This document shows positions 1-8,519 of a DNA stretch of 64,000 nucleotides, in pieces. This DNA is from Alphaproteobacteria bacterium. GTDB taxonomy: Bacteria > Pseudomonadota > Alphaproteobacteria > Rhodobacterales > Rhodobacteraceae. The notes under the pieces were generated by a model. The model saw only the letters and a list, made by a program, of their open reading frames with translations. It was not told where the DNA came from and made no database searches. The translations under genes were made by a program, and so were the position numbers. How positions within the stretch are numbered: position 1 is the stretch's first letter; every line of letters begins with the position of its first letter. Where the stretch lies: positions 491,627 to 555,626 of the forward strand of contig JAUIFH010000002.1 of the NCBI GenBank assembly GCA_030429495.1, written 5' to 3'.

Positions 1-555
1 ACGAGCGAGCGGCTCGGCTCCTTCCGCCTGATGACGCCCGAGGATCAGAAGACCGTGGCCGACGACCAGATCGGATTCTTCTTCGACGTTCTGTTCGACC
101 AGCCGGTGGCGACCGTCGCTGCCTTCCTGAAGAACACCTTCATCCAGTCGGGCTGGGTGTCGGTGGACATGACGATTCCGAACGACAACATCATTGCGCA
201 GAACGCCGGCGTGACTGGCCTTCTCAGCGGCGATTTCGATCATGGCCGGATCACCCGCAACATCGGCTGGCTCGGGCCCCTGACCGTCGCGCAGGAGGTC
301 TTCTACGTTCTCTGCCTCGTCGTCATCGTCGCCCTGATCGTTCTGCCCCGTCGTGTCCCTGGTGAGGTCAAGGCGCTTGCGATCATGGTGCTGCTCGGGG
401 TTCTGGCCAATGCGCTGGTCTGCGGTGGCATTTCGCAGCCGGCAACACGCTACGGCGCGCGGGTAATCTGGCTCCTGCCGCTGGTGGCAGCGATCCTCGT
501 GATCTTCGCCGACCGTGCCCGCCAATTCGACGCCCCGGCGGAGGGACGTATATGA
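1..555 (+). CDS. Integral membrane protein, C-terminal part (5' end outside window)
   Basis: The frame is open to the first base of the window, so this is the 3' end of a longer gene; the ATG at 31 is probably internal. The visible 184 residues hold a soluble stretch followed by two or three strongly hydrophobic segments (roughly residues 105-130, 130-150 and 155-175) and a short polar tail. No catalytic motif is visible in this part. The stop overlaps the next start as ATGA (552-555), so it is translationally coupled to a glycosyltransferase. From context it is probably a membrane protein of polysaccharide assembly or a polytopic glycosyltransferase. The specific function cannot be assigned. 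Confidence 0.7.
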   Translation, partial: TSERLGSFRLMTPEDQKTVADDQIGFFFDVLFDQPVATVAAFLKNTFIQSGWVSVDMTIPNDNIIAQNAGVTGLLSGDFDHGRITRNIGWLGPLTVAQEVFYVLCLVVIVALIVLPRRVPGEVKALAIMVLLGVLANALVCGGISQPATRYGARVIWLLPLVAAILVIFADRARQFDAPAEGRI

Positions 556-1571
556 ACGCGGGTGAGGGCGTGACGATCTCGGTAGTGGTGCCGGCCTTCA
601 GGGCCGCGCATCTCCTGCCGCGCGTCCTGGCGCCGCTCATGGCGATGAAGGCGCGTGGCGAGGTTGCCGAGGTGATCGTTGTCGATGACGTCTCTCCCGA
701 TGATACGGCCGCGGTGGCCGAGGCGCTTGGCGCGCGGGTTCTTGTGATGGAGAAGAACGGTGGGCCTGGTGCAGCGCGCAACCATGCTGCCGAGGTCGCC
801 GGGGGTGATATCCTCTGGTTCGTCGACAGCGATGTGATCGCCTGGGAGGACGGCGCGGCGAAGGTTCGCGCGGCGTTTGCGGACCCGGACGTGTCAGCTG
901 TCTTCGGTTCCTATGATGCGACCCCGGACGGACAGCACTGGTTCTCGCGCTACAAGAACCTGATGCATCGCTACTATCACCAGAAGGCGGAGCGCGATGC
1001 ACAGACCTTCTGGGCAGGCTGCGGTGCGGTGCGCAAGGACGTCTTTCGGCGTGTCGGCGGTTTTGACGTCGAAACCTACCGCGTGCCTTCCATCGAGGAT
1101 ATCGAACTCGGCTACCGCATCCGGCGCGATGGCGGTCGGATCGTCGTGGACCCGACGCTGCTCGGCAAGCACCTGAAGGTCTGGACGCCGAAAAGCGCGA
1201 TCCACACCGACATCTTCTGCCGCGCCCTGCCGTGGTCACGGCTGATGATCTCGCGCGAGGGGGTACACAATGACCTCAATACCTCGCATGGCGAGAAGGC
1301 GAAGGCCGTGACCGCGGGGCTGCTGATCCTTTCGGTCCTGATATTGCCGTTCGCACCGGGTATCTGGCCCGTCACGCTTGGCCTGCTCCTCATCGCGCTC
1401 GCTGCCAACTGGTCCTTCCTGCGGTTCATGAATGCGAATGGCGGGCCGGGCTTCGCAGTGCTGACCTTTCTCTACCACCAGATTTACTACGTCTATTCGG
1501 CAGCGGCCTTTGCCTGGTGCCTTTTCGAATATCACGCCCTTGGCGTGAAGAACCGCCTGCATGTGCCGTGA
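552..1571 (+). CDS. Family 2 glycosyltransferase with C-terminal membrane segments
   Basis: This is a GT-A fold inverting glycosyltransferase of 339 residues. It shows the N-terminal beta strand VVVPAF (residues 11-16), the nucleotide-binding VVDD (43-46) and the metal-binding DSD (92-94). Two or three hydrophobic helices lie at about 250-325. It should transfer a sugar from a nucleotide- or lipid-linked donor onto a lipid-bound acceptor at the cytoplasmic face of the inner membrane. The start overlaps the previous stop by ATGA. Its position in a run of sugar-transfer and flippase genes supports a role in exopolysaccharide or glycolipid assembly. The sugar and linkage cannot be read from sequence. 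Confidence 0.88.
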   Translation: MNAGEGVTISVVVPAFRAAHLLPRVLAPLMAMKARGEVAEVIVVDDVSPDDTAAVAEALGARVLVMEKNGGPGAARNHAAEVAGGDILWFVDSDVIAWEDGAAKVRAAFADPDVSAVFGSYDATPDGQHWFSRYKNLMHRYYHQKAERDAQTFWAGCGAVRKDVFRRVGGFDVETYRVPSIEDIELGYRIRRDGGRIVVDPTLLGKHLKVWTPKSAIHTDIFCRALPWSRLMISREGVHNDLNTSHGEKAKAVTAGLLILSVLILPFAPGIWPVTLGLLLIALAANWSFLRFMNANGGPGFAVLTFLYHQIYYVYSAAAFAWCLFEYHALGVKNRLHVP

Positions 1572-1626
1572 TCTGCGCGGGCAAAAGTGATTGAACCGGA
1601 CCGGATACGGTGAAGGAATGAAGGAT

Positions 1627-2538
1627 ATGGAAGACAGGCTGGCCGACAAGGCCACGATGGATGCGCTGGTTTCCGAGGTCGAGGGCATGTCGCTCTCTAT
1701 CGTGATCCCGGCCTATAACGAGGAAGGCGCCGTCCGCGAGACGATCGAGGACGTGCGCGCGGCGATGGACCCGCTGGGCATTCCCTACGAGATCATCGTT
1801 GTCGACGACGGGTCGGAGGACGACACGCTCGGCATCGCGCGCCAGACCGGCGTGATCGTCGACAGCAATCAGGTCAATACCGGCTACGGCGCTGCGCTCA
1901 AGCGCGGCGTCAAGCGGGCGCAGCACGAATATATTGCGATCCTCGACGCGGACGGCACCTATCCGCCGCGCTACCTGCCCTCCATGCTTGCCATGTGCCG
2001 CGAACAGGACATGGTTGTCGGCGACCGCGGTGCGGCGATGAAGAACGTGCCGCTGATCCGGCGTCCGGCGAAGTGGTTCCTTAACACCTTCGCTTCGTTC
2101 CTTGCCGAACGGAAGCTGAACGACCTGAATTCGGGTCTGCGCGTTTTCCGCAAGGCAGAGCTGGTGCCCTTCATCCCGCTCCTGCCGCAGAAATTCTCGT
2201 TCACGACGACGATTACGCTGTGCATGGCGGCAAACGGCAAGCGGATGATCTATACGCCGATCGAATACGGAAAGCGCGTCGGCAAGTCGAAGATCCGGCC
2301 GGTGGACTTCATCAACTTCCTCATCCTCGTCCTGAGGATGACGGTGCTCTTCAATCCGCTCCGGGTCTTCATTCCGATGGGGCTGGCGCTGATGGCTCTG
2401 GGCGGGATCAAGTTCGTCTACGACATCTGGATGGACAACCTGTCCGAGACGACGATCTTCGCCTTCCTGTCGGCGCTGATCATCTGGTCGCTCGGGCTGA
2501 TCGCGGACATGATCTCGCGCCTGCATCTGAGGCCCTGA
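1627..2538 (+). CDS. Family 2 glycosyltransferase, polyprenyl-phosphate sugar transferase type
   Basis: From the start chosen here the protein has 303 residues. It has VIPAYNE (about 26-32), VDDGS (about 59-63) and DAD (about 107-109), the signature of dolichol/undecaprenyl-phosphate glycosyltransferases (DPM1/GtrB-like). Two C-terminal membrane helices follow. The frame is open upstream to a TTG at 1591, and an ATG at 1618 directly abuts the GAAGGA box. The ATG at 1627 is preferred because that box (1612-1617) lies 9 bases upstream. Such enzymes make polyprenyl-phosphate-linked sugars used by membrane transferases, which fits the GT39-like gene at 10051-11535. The donor sugar is unknown. Confidence 0.85.
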   Translation: MEDRLADKATMDALVSEVEGMSLSIVIPAYNEEGAVRETIEDVRAAMDPLGIPYEIIVVDDGSEDDTLGIARQTGVIVDSNQVNTGYGAALKRGVKRAQHEYIAILDADGTYPPRYLPSMLAMCREQDMVVGDRGAAMKNVPLIRRPAKWFLNTFASFLAERKLNDLNSGLRVFRKAELVPFIPLLPQKFSFTTTITLCMAANGKRMIYTPIEYGKRVGKSKIRPVDFINFLILVLRMTVLFNPLRVFIPMGLALMALGGIKFVYDIWMDNLSETTIFAFLSALIIWSLGLIADMISRLHLRP

Positions 2539-2539
2539 C

Positions 2540-3508
2540 GTGGCGTCGGGCGGAAAGGCGATGCGCAAATGGGCGGTTCGCGCGGGCGGGTCGGCGCTGG
2601 CGCTTGGCCTGATCTTCTGGTTCCTGCCGCGTGAAGCGATCTTTCAGGGTTTCGCGCGGCTGAGCTGGCCGCTCTTCCTGTCGGTATTCGCGATGTTCCT
2701 TGGCTGCCACGTCGCGGCGGCGGCGAAATGGTGGATGCTGATGGACCGCTCCATCGGCTTCATGACGGCGCTCAGGGCGCATTTTGGCGGGCTTGCGGCC
2801 AACCTTTGCCTGCCCGGCGCGGCGGGCGGCGACGCGGTGCGCGCGGGGCTTGCGCATGTTTCGCTGCGCGACGGGCCGAAGGTTGCCGCTGCAGCCATCG
2901 GTGACCGGCTGATCGACCTTGTGGCGCTCGTCTGCCTGATGCTGACGGGTCTGGTGCTGCTTGGCGGGCAGGGTGCCAGCGTTGGTGTTGCCATCGTGGT
3001 CGCCGCAATCGTCTTTGCGGCGGCGGTTGCCGGCCTCTTCGTCTTCCCCCGGATCGCGCGCGGCGTCTGGATGCGGTGGCCGGGGTTGCCGGCACAGGCG
3101 CTTGCCTTCCGCGTGGCGGACGCGTTCGCAGCACTTGCCCGACGGCCCGGACGGCTTCTTTTCGCGCTGGCGTTGTCTGCGGCGATCCAGTCGGTGCTGA
3201 TCTGGCTTTCGATCCGGCTCGCCCTTGTCGTCGGGGTTGATGTACCGGTTGCGGCGTGGTTCTTCGCCTGGCCGCTGGCGAAGATCATTGCGACGCTGCC
3301 CATCTCGCTTGGTGGCCTCGGCGTCAGGGAAAGCTCGCTTGCCGCGCTTCTGGTGCCCTTCGGCGCTGCGGCGGCGGATGTCGTGGCCTCGGGCCTGGCG
3401 TGGCAAGGCGTCCTTTACCTCGCCGGCGCGCTCGGCGCGCTGGTTCTGGGGCTGTCGGGCGGCAGCCTGCGGATCAGCAATGGCACCGCCAGGGAGATTT
3501 CAGAGTGA
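2540..3508 (+). CDS. LPG-synthase-TM / YbhN-family integral membrane protein
   Basis: This is a 322-residue polytopic membrane protein with about seven to eight hydrophobic helices. The pattern (a conserved GG...R/L-rich central loop, then a Gly-rich 'LGGLGVRE' loop near residue 260) is that of the LPG_synthase_TM family (PF03706, AglD/YbhN-like). Members lacking the soluble synthase domain are proposed lipid or lipid-linked sugar transport proteins. Translation may begin at the GTG at 2540, just after the previous stop, or at the ATG at 2561, which has GGAAAGG upstream. The stop overlaps the next GTG start. Its role in this cluster, possibly flipping a glycolipid intermediate, is inferred. 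Confidence 0.8.
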   Translation: MASGGKAMRKWAVRAGGSALALGLIFWFLPREAIFQGFARLSWPLFLSVFAMFLGCHVAAAAKWWMLMDRSIGFMTALRAHFGGLAANLCLPGAAGGDAVRAGLAHVSLRDGPKVAAAAIGDRLIDLVALVCLMLTGLVLLGGQGASVGVAIVVAAIVFAAAVAGLFVFPRIARGVWMRWPGLPAQALAFRVADAFAALARRPGRLLFALALSAAIQSVLIWLSIRLALVVGVDVPVAAWFFAWPLAKIIATLPISLGGLGVRESSLAALLVPFGAAAADVVASGLAWQGVLYLAGALGALVLGLSGGSLRISNGTAREISE

Positions 3509-4956
3509 CCGAAACCACGACCGCAACCGATGAGGGCGAAGGGCGCCCGCGCATCACCGTTCTCGGCGCGGGTCCCGCGGGGATCGCCGCCGCCTATGCG
3601 CTGACCAAGGGCGATGTCGCGGTGGAAGTGCTGGAGCGCGCGCCTGTTGCGGGCGGCAACTCCACCTCCTTCAAGATCGACGACATCTGGTGCGACTACG
3701 GCTCGCACCGCTTCCATCCGGTGGCTGATCCATCGGTCATCGCCGATGTGAAACGGCTTCTGGGCGACGATCTGCTGCTCCAGCCCCGTCACGGGCGCAT
3801 CCGGCTGGGCGGGCGCTGGATCCATTTCCCGCTGAAGCTACAGGACGCGCTCCTGAAGCTGCCGCCGGCCTTCGCCGCCTCGCTGATCGGCGACATGGTG
3901 CTGAAGAAGTTCCGCAAGAAATCGACCGGGCCGCGCAGCTTTTCGTCCGTGCTTTACGACGGGCTTGGCCCGACGATCTCGGAGAATTTCTATTTCCCCT
4001 ACGTGCGGAAGCTCTGGGGGCTCGACCCTGACAAACTGGCGGTAACGCTGGCTGAACGGCGGGTGTCGGGCAGTTCCATCGGCAAGATTCTTGGCAAGAT
4101 GCTGAAGATGGTGCCGGGGCTTCGGGGTGAGACGACGGGGCGGTTCTACTACCCGCGCCAAGGGTTCGGCCAGATCTCGAGGGCGATGGTCGCGGCGGCG
4201 GAAAAGCAGGGCGCCGCCTTCCGCTTCGGCGCCGATATCGTGCGGATCGAGCGCAGCAAGGACCGTGTCACCGGCGTCGTCACCCGGAACGGCGATACGG
4301 AGGAGTTCCATCAGGCCGATCAGGTCTTCTCGACGATCCCGCTGACGGCGGCCGTGAGGCTGATGGACCCGGCCCCACCGCCTGAGGTCGTGATGGCCGC
4401 CGATGCGATCCGGTTTCGCGGCATGATCCTTGTCTATCTCATCCTCGAGACCGACCAGTTCACCGAATACGACGCGCATTACTTCCCGGAACTTTCGATC
4501 CCGATAAGCCGGATGTCGGAGCCGAAGAACTACAATTCCGCGACCGAACCGAAAGGGCGGACGATCCTGTGCGCCGAACTTCCCTGCGATCCGGGTGAGA
4601 AATGGTGGGGCATGTCGGATGAGGAGTTGGGCCGTCACTATTGCGACTGGCTGGGTCAACTCGGCCTGCCGGTGAAGGTGCCGGTGATTAGGACCGAGAC
4701 GCGGCGCATCGCTCATGCCTATCCGGTCTACGACCTCGACTATCAGCGCCATTTCGAGACGGTGGACAACTGGCTCTCGTCGCTCGGCGGGTTCCTGAGT
4801 TTCGGTCGGCAGGGTCTGTTCGCCCATGACAACACGCATCACGCCTTCGCGATGGCCTATGCGGCATCGGAAAGCCTGACGCCGGAGGGCGGCATCGACC
4901 GCGCGCGCTGGGCGGAGCATCGGCACGAATTCGAGAGCCACAGGGTTGAGGATTGA
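3505..4956 (+). CDS. FAD-dependent oxidoreductase, UGM / protoporphyrinogen-oxidase-like
   Basis: The 483-residue protein opens with an ADP-binding Rossmann motif GAGPAG (residues 21-26), followed by the GGNS and GSHRFH segments typical of the amine-oxidase / UDP-galactopyranose-mutase superfamily. The GTG at 3505 is chosen because it overlaps the upstream stop (TGA 3506-3508) and has AGGGAG at 3491-3496; the longer open frame would run through the previous gene. Proteins of this kind in polysaccharide clusters are usually annotated as NAD(P)/FAD-dependent oxidoreductases, and some isomerise or oxidise nucleotide or lipid-linked sugars. A paralogue of similar architecture is encoded at 14556-16049. 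The exact reaction is unknown. Confidence 0.85.
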   Translation: MTETTTATDEGEGRPRITVLGAGPAGIAAAYALTKGDVAVEVLERAPVAGGNSTSFKIDDIWCDYGSHRFHPVADPSVIADVKRLLGDDLLLQPRHGRIRLGGRWIHFPLKLQDALLKLPPAFAASLIGDMVLKKFRKKSTGPRSFSSVLYDGLGPTISENFYFPYVRKLWGLDPDKLAVTLAERRVSGSSIGKILGKMLKMVPGLRGETTGRFYYPRQGFGQISRAMVAAAEKQGAAFRFGADIVRIERSKDRVTGVVTRNGDTEEFHQADQVFSTIPLTAAVRLMDPAPPPEVVMAADAIRFRGMILVYLILETDQFTEYDAHYFPELSIPISRMSEPKNYNSATEPKGRTILCAELPCDPGEKWWGMSDEELGRHYCDWLGQLGLPVKVPVIRTETRRIAHAYPVYDLDYQRHFETVDNWLSSLGGFLSFGRQGLFAHDNTHHAFAMAYAASESLTPEGGIDRARWAEHRHEFESHRVED

Positions 4957-4959
4957 CGT

Positions 4960-5727
4960 GTGCAGGGGCCGGTCGTCGATATCCTGATGTATCACTCGAT
5001 CTCGGACCGGGGCGGGCCGACGGCGATCGCGCCCGCAGTCTTTGCCGATCAGATGCAGGCAATTGCCGAAGCGGATGTTCCGGTGATCTCGCTTGATGAT
5101 TATCTTGCCGCGCGTGAAGGCCGCGCGGCGCTTGAACCCTATTCGGTGATCGTGACCTTCGATGACGGGTTCAGCGATTTTGCCGAGACCGCCTGGCCGA
5201 TCATGGGGACGCACGGTTTTCGGCCAATCGTCTACCTGCCCACGGCCTATATCGGCGGGGCGGAAGGCTGGCGCGGGATCGCCAATCCGCCACGGAGCCT
5301 GATGGGCTGGGACACGATCCGCGCTCTCTCGGTCGATGGCGTGGCGTTCGGGAGCCACACGGTCAGCCATCCTGACCTTGGCGCGCTCGATCCGGTGGCG
5401 CTTGAGGAGGAACTGGTCCGCTCCAAGCAAGAGATCGAGGCGCGGCTGGGCCAACCCATTCATCACTTCGCGCCGCCCTACGGCATCGCCGGAGAGCCGG
5501 TGCGCCGCCGGATCGCCGGACACTACCGCAGTTCCGTCGGGACGAGGCTCGCCCGGGCAACGGCGGGAACGGACCCGTTCGACCTGCCGCGCCTTGAGAT
5601 GTTCTATTTCACCGACCGCACACACTGGCGCCGGCATCTGAACGGGCAGGGCGGCGCGTATCTGGCGGCGCGGCGGACGCTGCGTGCCGTCCGGGGCGCG
5701 TTCGCCAAACCCTGGCGGGGGGTCTGA
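4960..5727 (+). CDS. Polysaccharide deacetylase family protein (NodB domain)
   Basis: This 255-residue protein has the NodB homology motifs of carbohydrate esterase family 4: TFDDG (66-70), with the catalytic base and metal aspartates, and SHTVSH (132-137), with the two zinc-binding histidines. An early YHSI segment is typical of PgaB/IcaB-like deacetylases. No clear signal peptide is seen from the GTG start used here, so the protein may be cytoplasmic or the true start may differ (an ATG lies at 4987). It would remove N-acetyl groups from a sugar intermediate or polymer. It is separated from the preceding FAD gene by 3 bases, so it is in the same operon. Confidence 0.87.
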   Translation: MQGPVVDILMYHSISDRGGPTAIAPAVFADQMQAIAEADVPVISLDDYLAAREGRAALEPYSVIVTFDDGFSDFAETAWPIMGTHGFRPIVYLPTAYIGGAEGWRGIANPPRSLMGWDTIRALSVDGVAFGSHTVSHPDLGALDPVALEEELVRSKQEIEARLGQPIHHFAPPYGIAGEPVRRRIAGHYRSSVGTRLARATAGTDPFDLPRLEMFYFTDRTHWRRHLNGQGGAYLAARRTLRAVRGAFAKPWRGV

Positions 5728-5783
5728 GACATGGTGCCGGAGCAGAAAGCAGTGCGGCCGCGCGCCTTCAGGGGGTTCGCCGC

Positions 5784-7250
5784 ATGACCATCGGTCAGAC
5801 CTTCATGCGCAGCGTGGCGTGGATGGCCGCCGGCAACTGGACGGAGCAGGCGATCAACTTTGTCGTCTTCGTCACGATGGCGAATATCCTCGGCCCCGAG
5901 GCCTATGGGCTCTTGTCGATGGCCGCGGTCTTCATCGTCCTGTCCGAGGCGCTGGTGCGTGAATCTGTGTCGGAATACCTTATCTCCGCCCATGCTCCGA
6001 CGGATGCCGACTACAACGCTGTCTTCTGGCTTAACACTGCGCTTGGCGTTCTACTCGCCGCGGTACTTGTCTTTGGATCGGGCCCAATCGCGGAACTCTA
6101 CGGCTACCCGCGGGTTGGCGGACTTATTCGGGCGCTGTCGCCCACTGTTATCCTCGTCGCGGTCACGGCGGTTCCGGTCGCGATCCTGCGGAGGGAGTTC
6201 AATTTCCGCATCCTGTCGATCCGGGCGGTCGCCGGCGTGATCGCGGGCGGCGTCGTGGGCATCGCGATGGCGCTTTCCGGATACGGCGTCTGGAGCTTCG
6301 CTGGCCAGTGGGTCGCGATGATCACGACCAACGTGGTGATCGCGTGGATGGCCGTGGACTGGCGGCCGGGTCTGAGTTTCGGGCGAGGTCAGATCCGCGG
6401 CGCGGCGGGGTTCGGCGCGCAGGTCCTTGGATTGCGCGCGGCGGAACTGGCGACGGCGCAGATGCCGGTGGTGATCATCGGTTCGGTTCTCGGGCCGGTG
6501 GCGACCGGCCTATACTCTGTCTCGTGGCGTTTGGTGGAGACCTTGTCGTTCCTGATCTCGACGCCGCTGCGTATGGCGTCCCAGCCGGCCTTCGCGGCGA
6601 TCCGGCGGGAAGGCGGGCGGGCGGGCGACTTGCTTCTCGACATTTCGCGGCTGGGCGGACTGGCCGCCTTCCCGTTCTTCGCCGGCCTCGCGGTTTTGGC
6701 GGAACCGATGCTACGCCTCGTCTTCGCCGACGAATGGATCGACGCGGCCCCGGTCCTCAGCGTGATGGCCTTCCTCGGCCTCTATTTCTGCATCGCGGTC
6801 GTGCAGCAAAGCTTCTGCCTTGCCGCCGGCAAAGCCGGGCAGATCACGCTCCTGACCTGGGCCGGCGTGATCCTGGGCGCGGTGCTGATCCTGATCGCGT
6901 CGCGCTGGGGGCTCGTGGCGATTACGGTAGCCTTCGTCGGCGCGCACTACCTGCTCTGGTATTTCCGCTTCCGCATTGTCGCCCGGCTTGGCGACATGCC
7001 GGTCCTGCCACTTGTGGCCTGTCATCTGAAGCCGGCGCTTGCCTCTGCAGTGATGGCGGCGGTGGTCTTCGCGGTGGCGCGATGGCTGTCTGACGGCTCC
7101 GTTCTGGTTCAGTTCGTCGCCGCCGTCGGTGCCGGTATCTCGGTGTTCGGGCTTTTCACGGTGATCTTCATGCGCGACCGTCTTCGGCTGTTGCTGTCCT
7201 ACATAAGACCCGCGCCCGCAGAAGCGCTGACGAGCGGGGAGCCGGTATGA
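5784..7250 (+). CDS. Lipopolysaccharide/exopolysaccharide flippase (Wzx-type, MOP superfamily)
   Basis: The 488-residue protein is very hydrophobic, with about twelve to fourteen predicted membrane helices. It begins with the sequence style of polysaccharide-synthesis MOP exporters (a short amphipathic N-terminus, then helices around an 'LGPEAYGLLSMA' loop near residue 35). It should translocate the lipid-linked repeat unit across the inner membrane. AGGGGG at about 5770 lies 8 bases before the ATG. Its stop overlaps the following glycosyltransferase start as ATGA at 7247-7250. The 56-base gap before it holds nothing else recognisable. Confidence 0.88.
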   Translation: MTIGQTFMRSVAWMAAGNWTEQAINFVVFVTMANILGPEAYGLLSMAAVFIVLSEALVRESVSEYLISAHAPTDADYNAVFWLNTALGVLLAAVLVFGSGPIAELYGYPRVGGLIRALSPTVILVAVTAVPVAILRREFNFRILSIRAVAGVIAGGVVGIAMALSGYGVWSFAGQWVAMITTNVVIAWMAVDWRPGLSFGRGQIRGAAGFGAQVLGLRAAELATAQMPVVIIGSVLGPVATGLYSVSWRLVETLSFLISTPLRMASQPAFAAIRREGGRAGDLLLDISRLGGLAAFPFFAGLAVLAEPMLRLVFADEWIDAAPVLSVMAFLGLYFCIAVVQQSFCLAAGKAGQITLLTWAGVILGAVLILIASRWGLVAITVAFVGAHYLLWYFRFRIVARLGDMPVLPLVACHLKPALASAVMAAVVFAVARWLSDGSVLVQFVAAVGAGISVFGLFTVIFMRDRLRLLLSYIRPAPAEALTSGEPV

Positions 7251-8515
7251 AGTCCCTGCGCATCGTGATGTTCACAACCTTCTACCCGCCCTACTCCTTC
7301 GGCGGCGACGCGATCGGCGTGCAGCGGATGGCGCGCGCGCTTGCCGCGCGGGGGCATGACGTCAGCGTCGTGCATGACGAGGACAGCTACCTGATCCTCG
7401 GCGGCAAGGTTCAGGAAAAGGGCACGCCTGACGGCGTCCGCCGCATCGGGCTGCGCAGCCGGGATGGTTTCGTCTCCAACCTCCTGACTCAGCAGCTTGG
7501 CCGGCCGGTGATCCATGCCGGCCGTATCCGCGAGATCCTCTCAGAGCGGAAACCGGACATCATCTGGCACAACAATACATCGCTGATCGGCGGGCCGGGC
7601 CTGCTGCCGATGGGCGAGGGGCTGAAGCTATACGAGGCGCACGAACACTGGCTGGTCTGTCCGACCCATGTTCTCTGGCGATACGGACGCGAGCTTTGCG
7701 ACAAGCGCGACTGCCTGAAATGCCAGCTGACCTACAAGCGCCCGCCGCAACTCTGGCGCCATACAGGGATGCTGGATCGCGCACTTGACCACATGGACCT
7801 GATCGTTGCGAAAAGCGAATTCAGCCGGGCGAAGCATCGCGAGTTCGGACTTAGGCAGGAGATGGCGGTTCTGCCCTACTTCCTGCCCGACCTGCCGATG
7901 CTCGCCGAGCCCTATGCCGGGCATCCGCGCCCCTATTTCCTGTTCGTCGGACGGCTTGAAAAGATCAAGGGGCTGCAGGACGTGTTCCCGGCGATGGACC
8001 GTTACCCGGATGCCGATCTGATCATCCTCGGTGACGGCGACTATGCGGCTGAGCTGAAACGTCTGGCGGCGGGCAAGCCCAATATCCAGTTCCTCGGGCG
8101 CAAGAGTCCTGAGGAGTTGGACGCCTATTATCGTGGTGCGCTGGGGCTGATCGTGCCCTCGGTCTGCTATGAGACCTTCGGCATCATCCTGATCGAGAGT
8201 TTCCGCCTCGGCACGCCGGTCATCGCCCGACGCCTCGGCCCGTTCCCCGAGATCGTGGAGCGCGCGGGCGCGGGCGCGCTGTTCTCGACCGAGGACGACC
8301 TGATCGCGGCGATGCGGAACCTTCAGGCCGATCCGGCCGCGCGGGAGGCGCAGTCGAAGGCGGCGCGCGAAGCCTTCGGCGAGGTCTGGCGCGAGGATCG
8401 GGTGCTGGCCGCCTATGGCGCGGCGCTCGCCCGTGCGGCGGGCCGGAAGGGCGATGCCGGGCTTGCCCGCGCGCTCGAGGGTGGTGCGTTCGAGACGGGG
8501 GGCGCGGCCGTCTGA
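7247..8515 (+). CDS. Family 4 glycosyltransferase
   Basis: This 422-residue GT-B enzyme has the N-terminal donor/acceptor loop 'YPPYSFGGDA' near residues 13-22 and the C-terminal GT4 motif ETFGxxxxE near residues 308-316 (ETFGIILIE), which binds the nucleotide-sugar. It is a retaining transferase acting on a lipid-linked acceptor in the cytoplasm. It is translationally coupled to the flippase through ATGA. Its stop lies only 4 bases from the stop of the convergent GMC oxidoreductase, so it closes the plus-strand operon of the first half of the polysaccharide locus. Confidence 0.9.
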   Translation: MKSLRIVMFTTFYPPYSFGGDAIGVQRMARALAARGHDVSVVHDEDSYLILGGKVQEKGTPDGVRRIGLRSRDGFVSNLLTQQLGRPVIHAGRIREILSERKPDIIWHNNTSLIGGPGLLPMGEGLKLYEAHEHWLVCPTHVLWRYGRELCDKRDCLKCQLTYKRPPQLWRHTGMLDRALDHMDLIVAKSEFSRAKHREFGLRQEMAVLPYFLPDLPMLAEPYAGHPRPYFLFVGRLEKIKGLQDVFPAMDRYPDADLIILGDGDYAAELKRLAAGKPNIQFLGRKSPEELDAYYRGALGLIVPSVCYETFGIILIESFRLGTPVIARRLGPFPEIVERAGAGALFSTEDDLIAAMRNLQADPAAREAQSKAAREAFGEVWREDRVLAAYGAALARAAGRKGDAGLARALEGGAFETGGAAV

Positions 8516-8519
8516 CGGG

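Noticed and set aside
2480..3406. Long minus-strand frame (308 codons) opposite the LPG-synthase-TM gene
   Set aside because: It is a high-GC shadow with Arg/Pro/Gln-rich low-complexity translation. The plus-strand gene has membrane helices and operon overlaps.
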